In this document: one piece after another, positions 1-12,249 of the stretch
How the letters are laid out: each line of letters begins with the position of its first letter
Numbering within the stretch: position 1 is the first letter of the stretch
DNA from: Pempheris klunzingeri
Taxonomy: Eukaryota > Chordata > Actinopteri > Acropomatiformes > Pempheridae
Length of the DNA stretch: 64,000 bases
NCBI RefSeq assembly: GCF_042242105.1
Contig: NC_092017.1
Location: 15,293,932 to 15,357,931 of the forward strand
Reading direction: 5' to 3'
Translations under genes and position numbers: made by a program
Notes under the pieces: model-generated
What the model was told of the DNA's origin: nothing
Database searches by the model: none
Seen by the model: the letters and a program-made list of their open reading frames with translations, nothing else

Positions 1-1155
1 GATTCTCCCCACCATCACTATCAATTAAATCATGTTTTAGAGATGTTGCACAGGCATCGTAAAGCTTAAAGTCTCAGCCCCAGCTTATGCAATTGGAAAA
101 GTACCTTTCTCAGACCACTGACTGGATGGAATTTATCTTTTGAGGATATTAAAAGCAGCATATTAGCAACTGGTGCGTGTGACACTACCAAAGATCCATG
201 GTCACGCAAGGATAGATGTTTTGGAAGGAGAAATATCTGTAAACCCACGATGTGTTCACCTTTATAGTTGTCTCTTTGTCCCTCTCAAAAGCCATGGCTG
301 TGTCATCGAAATGACAGCTATGGTAAGACTGACGTGATACAAGGGAACAGATTTGTTTCACAATGGGATTTATTACAGTTACGGTTTCTCTTTTCATATG
401 TATGGCACGAGAAATAAGCTTTAGACCGGCAGCTGCAGACTTTAGTGTTATAATCGTGTTGACAAGCGTTTATGAATCCCGTGAATACAGTACACAGGCC
501 TTAACTAGTCAATCCACATTATCTGACTTTGTGTAATCTAGGCTGCCATTTTCACTCTTCACATATGGGTTTTGGCTTGATGGCGCAGTTGGTTCTTACA
601 TTTCCACAACTCATTTTGGAGTAGTTATTTGGAATAGTTGATTGTAATCTGTCATCCTCCTCCTGCATTTACAGCATCACAGGTTGCCGGGTCTGGGGGC
701 CAATGTAATGTCAGCCCAGTAACTACTAGCACGGACTTATTCGGATGAGCATTAAACTCCAATACAATAATCTCTTTAGCCTGTTAGTGTGGCCAATGTG
801 TTATCAGACACCCACATGTGTTGCCTGCATGGTGATTGAGTGAGAAAGGGAGGTCTTTGATGCTCTTACTCCCGTCTGGACCTTGTGAAATGCCCCACTG
901 ATACCAGATCTCCATAGAGAATAATGTAAAGGTATAGAGCCATCACAGAAATACATGATGAACAGGGTTCACAGTGAATAAGGTTAACCTACTATAGACT
1001 GCTGTAGTTAGAGATGATGTTTATTTAAGATGAGTGCGGTAAAATAATTAAAAAAATTGAGAAATCTGCTTCAAAATGATAGATGCAGGTTGCTCAGCTG
1101 TATGGAATGTATAAAATGACTTGACTGATAAGCTAACAGTGACTTTCTTTTTCAG
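1..1155. other. Non-coding; upstream alkal1 intron
   Basis: No exon, RNA gene or mobile element is recognised here. The short open frames lack splice context and resemble no family I know. The first visible alkal1 exon starts at 1156 with a split codon, so at least one upstream coding exon (signal peptide and N-terminal region) must exist. I do not see it in these 1.1 kb, so it probably lies off the left edge. Confidence 0.5.
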
Positions 1156-4100
1156 AAATTGTTCCTAGAGATGTAAACATGAAAGGCAAATTCATTCAGC
1201 ATTTCACAGGTAAGAAAAATGCCATTAAAGACAAATCCAAAGTTTCTCTGCATTTCTCTGCTGTCCTTTCCATTAGACACTGCAAAACTATTTTATCTGG
1301 CAAACATCTTTTTAGAACATAGTTGGCACTTTTCCCGCGCAACTTTTGGCTGGAAATTCTTAGTTTTGCCCCTTATGAGAAAATCGTTTCATTCTTGTCA
1401 GCCAACATGCATTATGCTTTAGTCACAGAAAGCTTCATGAACACTGGCTGTGAGTGAGAAGAGGGTTTCCTGGCTTAGCTGAAGGGCAATAGTCCAGAGA
1501 AATAGTACACGGTCTGAAGCCTACAGAATTAAGTTGAAGGCACTCCAAGGTTAAGCTGATTATTTGTCTCAGGACCTATGAGTAGACTTCATTATTGGTT
1601 TGAAAATCTTTAAATGTCGTTGCAGAAACGCTTAGCGGTGATTATGATTTAAGACTCAATTCCTCTGTTCACCCAGTCCAGTTGACCCCTGACTCCCTAA
1701 CCATGTCTGTGATACTGTGCTGTTCACTTTCACTTTGTGATTTGTCTTTTTCTTCTGCTGTATATTCACAAATTCACTGCGGGCTTAGGCATGGTTATGC
1801 TAGCAAAATGGATAAAGAGGAAATAATGAAGCCCCTAAAATCTTTTTCGTTTTGCCTGATAAGACCTTCTCCATTAAGCAGGACCAGTCAAGTTCTCGTC
1901 GGAGTGCAGAACACACTTTCATAGACTTTATCACAACACAAGGGATTGCTCAAGACCAGCATGTATGTATGCCTTTTTCCTCTCTTCATACAATATGCTC
2001 AATGTCTGTTGTGCTGCTCATTATTATCACAAGTGTTGTGCTGTAAAGAACTAAAAGGTGCAGAGGTTGGGACACTTTTGGTTATTTCATTTGAGAGGTT
2101 TCTGTTTTTGCTGTTTTTTCTTCTTATTCTTTATGCTTTTCTTGATGGTTTTTAGTTGATGGGGCTAAGCTGGAAAAAGTTTGTAACATAATTCCACACG
2201 TCAGCAGGATTTAGCAATTATTGAATCAAAATCTGATGACAGTCAGTGGGCAGTTTGCCTCTGTCAATCAAATCTGAGCAAACCACAGCAACGTAGATTG
2301 AACAGATTAGCTGAGTGCTAAGAGCGAGTGATAAGAGCAAAGAGATAATAAGTAAGGATTGTTTGTTTTCAAACTTTAACGCTGATTCTTGTACATTTAC
2401 TCACGGATACTTTAAGGTTCTACTTTCGGATTCAGAACCACTAGATGTTGCTCTATGGCACCAGCACCTCAGACCAATACAAATGTACCAACATGCAGGT
2501 TGGCCGTCCCTGTAGCCAAAACACAGAACAGAGAAGCTCAGGCTACAGCACACACAGAGGGTGTGTGACTTCATTCTTCGCTCAGCACGTCTGTCCGATC
2601 TGAGTAACCACTACAAGCAGATGATTATGATAATGAATCGAGGTTTTCTAACATTGGTATATTATTTGCATGAATACAGCTTGCTGTTTTCTACATCATT
2701 CATTATATGCCTGGGCAGTATCAAACCACCTGACGGTGGCAGTTTCAAACACAGGTGCTTTCCCCATCGCTAGCAGCCAAGACTTTTTCTTGTTGTTTGA
2801 GTTGACGACACAAGGTAGCTTCACTGTTGGACCTTGTTGGCTGGTGTTTGGCACTTTGGCATAAGCGTTGAGGAGAATACTGTTTTATTGAGAGAAAATT
2901 ACAAACAGAAAATTACTGCAGAGCCAGCTTCAAATAATTAGTCAAGGCTGACGGGTTGCCAAAAAGCAAAGCAGCATGGGAGTAAAGTTAAAAAAATACA
3001 TAGATACATTTTTTATTTGTTTATTATTTTTTCTATATTTTGTCGAAAAGACCCAACATGAACACTGCAAGCAAACTACTTCTGTCCCAGGCTTTTTGAT
3101 CCATATAATCAGTTGATCACTGTAATCATGATCACTAGTGGTTATGAGAATTTTTTAAAGGAATAGAGAAATACCTAACATTTAAAATCAGGTTGTTAGA
3201 GGCTATCATGGTACCCTTCAATCATGAAAAAGTACTACAGATTAGTGTTCTATACTAGAACGAGTAGAGGTCCTACTGAATGTTATCACTGATGGTTCCA
3301 ATGTTGTGCAGGATTTGACAAGGATGGATCTATGAAAAAATGATGTATATAGCACTGTGTTATTTGGCATATGACCCTTTAAAATTGTGTTTATTTCAGA
3401 CCCCCTGGCCTTGGAGTACATGGCATAATCATGAAGATGTAAAACTATCCAGTACTTAGTAATATAAACGCAAAGATTAGAAAAAACAAACATAATTTGT
3501 GCAGCAGAACATGTTTATTTTGCAACCTAATCAGCTCATGACCCCTTAGATTGGTCCTTCGAGCCACTGCATATGATGCTCCCATGTCACGGATGGATAT
3601 TTGTTTAGCTAGACTTGCCTTTATTGCAGACAGAGTGAATAAGAGAAACAGCCCCCTCTTTTTGTCCTGTCTTTTGCCTCAGTGATGCAGTCATGTCATC
3701 ATCATGTCAGACTTTAAGCACTGAATAAATGTCCTGTTGTGATATACAGTAGGTAGTTTAGTTTAAGCCAGACAGGGAGACATGGCGAACAAATACAGAT
3801 GGCGACTGGGTCACAATCAGGATTCATTTCTCGGTCTGTTTGATTGGGATGACGCAGAGTATTGTTGACTGCAACATTTATGGTTCATTTCTCATGCTAA
3901 TTTTACTGACGATGATATTAGAAAACATGAATGATTGTGTACTTCAGATGCAGAGCTGCTCTGTTAAAGGAATGCTGCAACTTTTAGTGTTCAGTCAGGA
4001 ATTAGCATAATGAACACCTGTGACGTCAGTACTGCCTTTTACAGTGTGTTTTTTCTCTCTCACTTTGACGCTATTACATAATGTAACTATTCAGTACATC

Positions 4101-5395
4101 ATATGGTTAAAGGAGACATATTATGCTCATACTTTTATTTTGGGCTCCTACTAGAATATTCTAATCATCCGGCCGGTAGCGCAGTGGATAATTGCGCATG
4201 CCATCGGCCTGGGGAACCCGGGTTCGACTCCCTCCCAGTCCTGGCTACCAAAAATGGGTGAGGGTTGCGTCAGGAAGGGCATCCGGTGTAAAAAACCAAC
4301 GCCAAAATCTACAAGCGGATCATCCGCTGTGGCGACCCCGGAAGGGAGCAGCCAGGAAAAGGACAACAACAACAACTAGAATATTCTAATTGCTGTAATG
4401 ATAAAAAACATTTCTGAATGCTCCGTTTTAGCTCCTGTCTTATTGGTCAGCTCTGACAAGCTGAAGCAGGCACCACCCACCACCTCCCACATTAGCTCTG
4501 CTGGTGTTTCCAAAGGGGAGCCACATTAGCTGAGCAACATGCTAACATAATAAACAGCAAAACAATGCATAACACGGCAAAGCTTACAGCTTTCAAGTCT
4601 GAAGTCAAGTTCAATCCATCCTTGAGCCTGTATGATTACTGTCCATCGTAAAGAAAGCACTTGTTGTTGCAGTTGTTGGGATATTTCCATCACATTTCCA
4701 TCCAAATTAAAGTGAAACCGCTGGGTCTTCACTTCCTCAGATGGTGGGAGGACATTAAGACTTTTGTTTTTGCAGCCAACAGCGAAACAATTTCTGTGCT
4801 TTGCTTGTACCTTTGGCATCCAAGTTAAAGTTAGTGTTGGTGAGGTACAATGGCGAGTGAGAAAGTGAAATCAGGTTCAGACACAGTCAGCCTGCTGAAG
4901 GAACTGAGGAAGGTCACATGTTCAACAGGCCCCTGTGTGTGACCTCACAAGTGGGGCCAAATCTATATGTGGTGTTTTCACACACAATTACAGAAAGATG
5001 GAGCAGGAGAAAAAGAGAGAGGGTCTCTAGGCACACTGTAGACAAATATTTAAGTTGAAAAGACATTAAAAAGTGCATACTGCATAATACGTCCCCTTTA
5101 AAGGACCAGCAATACATAAGTATTGTGAAAATACTTGGACATTGAGAACACACTTGAAAATACTTGACCTGTATCACAGTTTATCGCAGACTTTGGCAGC
5201 AAAACATTTGGTTCTTATTTGCAAGAATCCAGCTATTTAGAGAGGCAAATTATATGTTGGGGCTTGAATTACAAGGGTGATGTGATGAAAACATATTCAT
5301 GACCTTTTCCCAATGTCTTGTTTTTTTCAGATTACAAAAGATGCGCAAGATTGCTAACACGATTAGCAATGAGTCCACTCTGCATGCAGCCGTAG
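1156..5395 (+). CDS. alkal1: ALK and LTK ligand 1-like (alkal1/FAM150A), last three coding exons
   Basis: ALKAL proteins are small secreted cytokines that bind and activate the receptor tyrosine kinases LTK and ALK; in fish they drive pigment-cell development. Three coding exons are seen: 1156-1209, 1882-1962 and 5331-5395 (stop TAG 5393-5395). Donors follow at 1210 and 1963, and phase closes at both joins. The first exon encodes [17 protein letters not shown], the second the [15 protein letters not shown] stretch, the third [21 protein letters not shown]. The four family cysteines are present (EC, DC, RC and LC contexts). HFTGPV and SPLC resemble human ALKAL1 more than ALKAL2, so ALKAL1 is preferred; an alkal2 paralogue is possible. 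The N-terminal exon(s) are missing, so this is the partial C-terminal domain only. All exons are shorter than 85 bases and are easily missed by ORF scanning. Confidence 0.88.
4150..4390 (+). mobile_element. tRNA-derived SINE with 16-bp target-site duplication
   Basis: The body (about 4166-4374) begins with a tRNA-like head. An A-box-like stretch (TAGCGCAGTGGATAAT) and a B-box-like stretch (GGGTTCGACTCC) would serve as an internal RNA polymerase III promoter. The SINE body continues with GGGCATCCGG and CCGCTGTGGCGACCCCG and ends in a short AAC-repeat tail. This head and body match the abundant AFC-type SINEs of percomorph fish as I remember them. The 16 bases ACTAGAATATTCTAAT occur exactly at 4150-4165 and again at 4375-4390. 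That perfect target-site duplication shows LINE-mediated retrotransposition and suggests a fairly recent insertion. It lies in the last alkal1 intron. Confidence 0.9.
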
Positions 5396-7620
5396 ACAGA
5401 CCTACTGCGTGTGAGTAGAAGTGTTTTTTTCTCTCTCTCTCTCTGTTTAATTAAGACGGACACATAATTATCTCGAGTGTATACATTTATATTATATTCT
5501 CTCTGCACAATGGGGAGGCACTTCTTTGTTGCTCAGAGAGATTCGTGTGTCTGATGTGAAACTAAAGAAGAATTATTCTCACATAATCAGAAACATATCT
5601 GTAGTGCATCTGTTCAACATTTGTATGCTCTAAGAACAGAGTATTTCTTGGTGTTTGACAAGTTGAAACACTTCCATGTCAGAAAGGGGCTCTGGTGTAT
5701 TTAATCTTAATTTAACCTTTATTTATGGGTAGTTCTGGTTGACGTGAGTTGTGCACATTTTATTTCATCACAAATAGGAGAGTACATTACAATATTTAAT
5801 CCAGCACTTGATGTGGTTGGGAATTGTAGACCCGGTGTCTCCTGCATCTGTCTGTAAGAACAACAAATGGGAACATAAAAGAATTTGGGAATAACTTAAG
5901 TGATACTGATAACTGCGTATATCGTATTATTTATGCATTTGTTTATTGTTTATGTTACATGTTAAGTACAATACTGAATGCCTGGTATGATCAGTTAAAT
6001 ATTGCTGATCCTCTTCCACTGAATCGTTCACATGGTGATGGTGATGGTCAAGGGCTGCAGCTAGTTATTATTCTAATTGGATTAAGCTGTGTTTTTCTTG
6101 TCTGTTAAATTTCAGAATAGTATAGCTGTCCTGGCACTGGGTTTGCTGGGTGATTAAGTCTCAACTTGAAATGAGTTTTCCAGTGCAACTGAATTTCGTT
6201 AAGACTGTCTTTTTACGAGACATGAACTCAACTGACATGAAAAGCTGATTGTTTTGTTCTTGGCCCTTAAGCAACACAGATGTTTATGAACATTATACAT
6301 ATCATAGGTGGATTTAAAGCAAAGCCTTTTATAATAAGTAAGCACAGTCTGAGGGCAATGGAACTAGATGAACAGGAACAGATCAGTTGTTGAATCAGTT
6401 GTTATTGCTGCAAGCTTCCTTCGCTGACCTTAAACACACTAAACCTAAACAGCAAGACTCTCAAGACAAAGACAGGACTATTGTCAGTGGAGTCATTTTG
6501 GACGTAGTCATAGCCATCACTTTGTTAAGGCGGTCGTCGCTGACAGCAGAACTTATGCGTTCACTGCCGTCTAGCCCTAAATCCAGCATGGGTAAAAGGA
6601 TGTGCTTCCGTCAAACGCAATTAGGCCTAGTTGACGAGTGATTGCTGTGAGACAGTTAAACTACACAAGTGGCCATTTCAGTTCATTTGAGTTTTTCTTG
6701 GTATAGGAATTCTGGTGATTATAAAGATGAAGAGGCTGACACATTCTCAGGTATTCAGTTTCTCAAGTGAATCAGATAATAAGATCCTGTCTGCACTGTT
6801 CTGAGAAATCTGCCAAATGTATATAACAATCCAGGGGCTTCTGAAGGCATGTGTTAAGTGATTCATTATTTAGTCATCCTAATAATTTCTGAATGAGCTT
6901 AGACATAACATCGAGGAATACTAGTAATTGCGGGCAAGTAATGACCTTCTTTAGAAACTGACAACACGACTTCCTCAGAAAGGCCAAGATGTCAAGATGT
7001 GCCTTTGCTGATACCGGACGGAAAACTTTTTCTTTAAAATACACCTTTAAAGCAGGCGGAAACTGAAGTTGTTTAACTCTAATCAAGTTATGTCTCTTTA
7101 TTTCATTTCAGGTCCCAAAATAATGGAAGAGTGTCAATGTGTTGCCAAGGAAGTGCCTTCAAATCCACAGCAGTCATACGACCATTGTTGTGTTTAAAGT
7201 GTTTCTATTTTTGCTGTTCTTGTTGTCATTACTGAAAATGCTGATGGACATTGTCGGTTGTTTTTGAATGGGTTTGCTTTTTATTTCAGTGTACCTGTAT
7301 GTACCATATATTTGTAAGGAAACATTAATTTAATATTAAATACACCTATTTATTGAGAGGGTATGTATATAATAATTTCACAATCATTCAAAACCTGATT
7401 ATTTTGGTCATAAAGGCTGACGGAGAGGAAGCTTTTGTTTTTTTCTCCCCATATATGAATTCCTCTGTTCCACCTCTGAAAGATTTGTCATGATCTGTCA
7501 TTGTCTTCATTACTTTTTATTTGGCACTTGAGTGATTGCTGGAAGTGAGAACATATGGAATGACAGCAGTGGTGATAATGCACTGCAGTATTGAACAATA
7601 AAGAATATTGAAGCACAGCA
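5396..7620 (+). other. alkal1: alkal1 3' untranslated region, possibly with an intron
   Basis: The stop codon is followed 14 bases later by a strong donor (GTGAGT from 5410). An acceptor-like TTTCATTTCAG ends at 7112. The first plausible poly(A) signal after it is AATAAA at 7597-7602. Either the 3' UTR is contiguous or it carries an intron from 5410 to 7112. A junction this close to the stop would not normally trigger nonsense-mediated decay. RNA evidence is needed to choose. Confidence 0.45.
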
Positions 7621-10600
7621 TGTTTTGCTATTATTGGAGATGAGGGAAATTATTAGGAGGTTTCAGAGTTGGATCAGCCCTGTGGAAGCAGGCAGTGCGA
7701 TGGGTGTGACTGCAAATAGAGCTCAGGGGAGTTGAATACTTATTATTGAAGCATTTAATGACGACACAACATTAACCCCAGTCTCTATTGTCTTGGCCTT
7801 TGTTTAGTGCCATTTCAATTTGTAAAAAGTTCTCAACACAACTGGATTTCATGACCAACTTGCTGCAGTGGGAATACTTTTTTCTTCTCTTTCTGGCACG
7901 GAGCGTTTCCAGTTCATATTTCAGCACCTTACTAAGGCGGTCTCCTCTGACCCTGCTCCCCTGAGCAGGTGTTACCATTACTGAATTCCCTCCTGTAACT
8001 GAAGTTCGTTGCAAAATTTTTGGCAGGTTTTCGTGTTTGTCTCTGGCAATCACGCATTCAATCATAGCTGTCAGATATCTTGGACTCTTGGCCTCAGCGG
8101 GATGTTGAGCAATTCAAGCTCAACAAAACCAAATATACTTTGGATAAGACCAGCAAAAGCTTAGCAAACTCCTTAAGTACTCACATGTGCAAGGTATTTA
8201 AGATGCTTTTTGTTTTCTGCACAGTTATATTTCAATGTAAACAGATAACCCCAGTGTCATTCCCTTCTAGAGAGCAGCTGTTTGCCCTTTTTTTGAAGGC
8301 TTGATAATCTGCAATGGCAAGTGATACACGAAGCTTGGGTAGCATTACTCTTTAAAGTTGACTTGTTCCTGTTCATTGTAATTTAATGAATGTGTGAAGT
8401 GTGCCTGGCATCAGAAACCTCGGGCCTTAGCCCACTTGTTACGTTTGAGTTTAATAGCTGAAATATGATACACATCAAACACAATGTCCAACATGACTTA
8501 CCTCCCTGCCAGACAAGATGAGTGTGTGTTTTCTCTCTGAAGATCTGCTTGTTTCTTCTTATACAGGAAACAACAAGCAATGTGTATGCGAATTTAAAGA
8601 GATTAAAACAATCAAATCTATCTTTCCCTCACAATGACTAATATCCAATGGTAGCTAAAGGCCATGCAGCTGCCGTTTGAAGAAGCTTGTCTTGATCATT
8701 TTGTATTTTTACACAGAGTTTCAATTATCTGCCCTTACTGTAACAGCGTGCTATAAAGTCCTAACAAAATAAGCAGCATCCAGCATTCTTCTCCTTGTCG
8801 TGTTGTATCGTCTTGTACTGAGTTGTGCGCCTTGGGAATAGCCACAGTGATTGGCTGCTGTTTTTATTTGGATAGTGAAATAAATATTGAGGCGCACACA
8901 CACACACACATAGGGATGCTGATAGACAAGGTTCTGAAGAAACATACGCTAAGCCAAAGATTACAACAGCTCAGTTCTCACGCCAGCATGTCTCTACAGA
9001 CTCAGCAGGAACGGTTTGTTACATTGGATCATGCATTATTCAACAAATTTTGGCTTGTTGTGGGATCATTAAAAAATCATTCGCAGAAGCCGTAAGGTCA
9101 AAAGTTTGTAACTTTAAATTGCACCTAAAGAACATGTTTTCTTTAGATGTACAGATTCTGTCAGTGCGACTGTGATCTTAATCAAGGCAACATGTTCCGA
9201 ACTTGATACGAGATGGTCTTGTTCTGAAGGGCCATAAAATGGTCGACTGCCTCTCTCCCACAAATCACTCAGCTTCCTCAGGAACACAAGAGTCCAGCTT
9301 AGAAATTTATGCTCCCTCAGATTCCTGCATATTGTCAAAACTGTAAAACCAAGCACTTTGTTTTTGGCATATTGTCTCATGATTACCTCGGACAATTAAT
9401 GGAAAGGGCTGATGTTTTCTGCCCAAGCTATAAAAGGATTAGGCAGCTAAAAATAACGCTCGCACCTCTTGGGGATGCACTGGAGATCCCTTTCCCTCCG
9501 GGTGGGCAAGGCAGGGACACTGGATCCTAATCTGAGGAGGATATCACTTATCTGGAGACAAACAGCGCAGATTAGGAGAGGAGACAGAAGATGCACTGGG
9601 GACAGCATGTGGGAGGGCTCTAACGCAATTACACACAAGCACCAAATCCCTCCTCTGATACCTCTGAGGAATGCTGGTGCGATAAATGGTAAATAGAGAC
9701 CAAAGCCGGGCCATTTCCTTCCTGACAGGCTGCACCAAAGCTCAGCAACAGAAAAAAAAAACACCATAATGTTTTATCTATGAGCAAGTCACCATAAACT
9801 GCACTGTTGGGTTCTTTTAGGCAGATAAGGGATAAGAGGACGAGGTACAGATCAGATTTTTTTTTATCCTTTATTTTGTCTGAGGGGGCTGTGATTCAGA
9901 CTGACAGCACCACCAATCTTGCAGCAGACTTTGGACCTTTTAAGCAGATCCCAGCTCTGAGCTGATAGAATAGCAGCTCAACAAGTAAATGGATTGCCCT
10001 GATTCCTGTCTTTAATTGACTTTGAAATCATACACACATTTGTAATTTGATTAGCCCTTTGGCAATAAAATCTTTCATGCAACAACAATTCAGGGAAGAT
10101 TATGACTAGCATATAACCTAAAACCTAAACATGGCTCCTTATGACGTATATCGAACTCCCCCCATCCACAGAAGAATTTTGTGGCAAAAGTAAGCACTTT
10201 AATCCAATTTCTTACACCCCAAGGCCTCATTCAAGCAAGCTGTCTTATTTATAGTGATTGCCATTGCCTTGATGGCTGTAAAATTGTTGTAGAGGGCTCA
10301 TTGATTCACTCCATGTCTCATGATTAATTCATGGCTCTTCCTGTGTCTTTTGTAGAACACATAAATCCCTACATGAGTCACCAATAATATACATTCACAC
10401 AATACAGACTCCATTAGCAATTTGACAGTTGAAAGATGAATGACTTGTCATCATTACAGTGAGCTCTTCTTCAGCATTTCTATTGCACCAAGATGGAAAT
10501 ATCATGGTGATGAGTGAGAGACTTAATTAAAAAAAGCAGGTTCTATTGTTTCACTGTGTGTTGTTGCCAAGATGCTATGGATACGTTTTGACCTCCACAC

Positions 10601-11200
10601 TGCATCTTCAGGATGTTTTATGAACTCTGGTCCACGTTGCACAAGACAGTCTGAAGGGAAGTGAGGTGCTGTGTGCCAGCTGCTGTGTCTTTGATCCCAT
10701 GTGCTGGAGGTGTTGGCATGGGTCTCCCTGCCACCCCCTCAGCATGCCCCCCACACTGTGTGTGCTCTGACGCCTGCCATGGCTAATACTACTGACTGCA
10801 CTGATTAACTGCAAGGCATCTTTCAGCTGAATCTGTTCTTTCACCCTGACATGCGACACAGTTAAGAGTTAATTCACAACTGGCTTTCAGTTTGTTTTCT
10901 TTATTTGGAAAAATGTGTAAGGATTACGTAAATGTTCATTTATCAAAGTAGTCAAAAATAAATGCCTCAAAAGCACAGAGCAGTAAATAAAGTATTCTTT
11001 GTGAAAGTGAATTGTACATCTGCACCACCAAGCACAATATACCTTATAACTATTGTTTTTATATGTTTTTTTGTACTTGTGTGGCTGTAAATAGCAGCTA
11101 CACAAAAATGTTTCTGCTTCACAACAGAAGGGTGTTTATGGACCAGAGACCAGAACAGAGTGACACAAAACAAGCATCACTATGCGGAGACAGCTGAGGT
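7621..11200. other. Intergenic, alkal1 / MINDY4 (tail-to-tail)
   Basis: No supported gene is visible. Open frames of 60-106 codons exist, for example on the minus strand at 7772-8065 and 9447-9767. None shows splice context, a recognisable motif or family resemblance. A short CA repeat lies at 8895-8910. Around 9460-9740 the base composition is more balanced than its surroundings and could be a conserved regulatory element, but that cannot be judged from one sequence. Confidence 0.5.
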
Positions 11201-12249
11201 ATTGAATGATTTTATTTTCTGTTCCAGATGAGAGGTCTGTCAAAAGTGAAAATTCATCAAGGCAATTATAAGCTATGTAGTTTAATATTCATTCTCTGGG
11301 ACACACGCTCCAGTCTGTATTTATTTAATCTAATCTCTTTACAACAAAGCAAAATTGTAATTATAGCAATAAAAAAAACAAAACACTGTACCACCAAACA
11401 GATTATCTCATTTAGTGTGCACATGTAATAAAAGACAAATTGATTTTTGGTCTTAAAACCAAACAACAAAAGAAGATTAAACAGAAAGAAACATCAGTTA
11501 AGACATAACGTGACCCACTTATCTTACATTTTTAGTCCGTCTTTAACAGATTTCTTGATTGAAATATCACTTTCATTTCATTTCTAAAAAGCAGGGAAAT
11601 GGTAACAATTAAGTGTAAAATATGGACAACAATCTGTTACATCTATGTGTAAAAAGTACACGTAAGAGTAAAAGGCCACTGTGGTCAATACTGTATTTAG
11701 CAGTAATGAAGTTTCCCTTCAAACTTTTACATTTTAGAAAAAAGTTACCTTATGCTTATTGCTTGACTACAGAGCCCCAGAGTGGCCACAGTGAAAAAAA
11801 AATGTTAAGGCCTTTTTTTTACTGCACTAAGACACAATTTGTTCGCACTTTTTAATTATTTTGTGGGCACAAGAACAACTAATAGCCAGTCTGACTAATG
11901 AATTTGAGTGATGCTGCATAGGGACTCACTTTGATTGAATATGAAATTACATTTTTTTCATCCCTTTATTTTCGATGCCCCGGTGAGAAAGTCTGAGAGC
12001 GGCCTACCACGTTCAAGCGGCACCTGCTGTCGGGAAATTGTATGTGGCTGTGGAAGATGAGTGGCTCCAAATTAAACCTTTCAGAAAAACAAAGTAATTG
12101 CATTATTTAAAATATCATTTTGTAGGCAAAAGCATTTATGGCATCCAGGCCACCATGTCATGAAAGCTAAATGCTAAAATACATTGATATATATCTGTGA
12201 AAATACCTGTATTGGTGATATTGGTGTCTCATGATACTCATGTGAATAA
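11200..12249 (-). other. MINDY4: MINDY4 3' untranslated region (extent uncertain)
   Basis: The MINDY4 stop codon is at 12250-12252 on the minus strand. Candidate AATAAA poly(A) signals on that strand are at 11964-11969 (nearest the stop) and 11211-11216, and a further one at 10900-10905. Which is used cannot be told from sequence. Confidence 0.45.

Noticed and set aside
4192-4270. tRNA gene from the A-box and B-box
   Set aside because: It is the tRNA-like head of a SINE with flanking duplication; no intact cloverleaf follows.
7772-8065. 97-codon minus-strand ORF with a basic stretch
   Set aside because: No supporting motif or exon signals; intergenic AT-rich context.
8895-8910. CA repeat as a CRISPR-like or satellite array
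   Set aside because: Simple dinucleotide microsatellite without spacers.
9447-9767. 106-codon minus-strand ORF with hydrophobic stretches
   Set aside because: Overlapped by other ORFs on both strands, no splice or start context, no recognised family; treated as chance.
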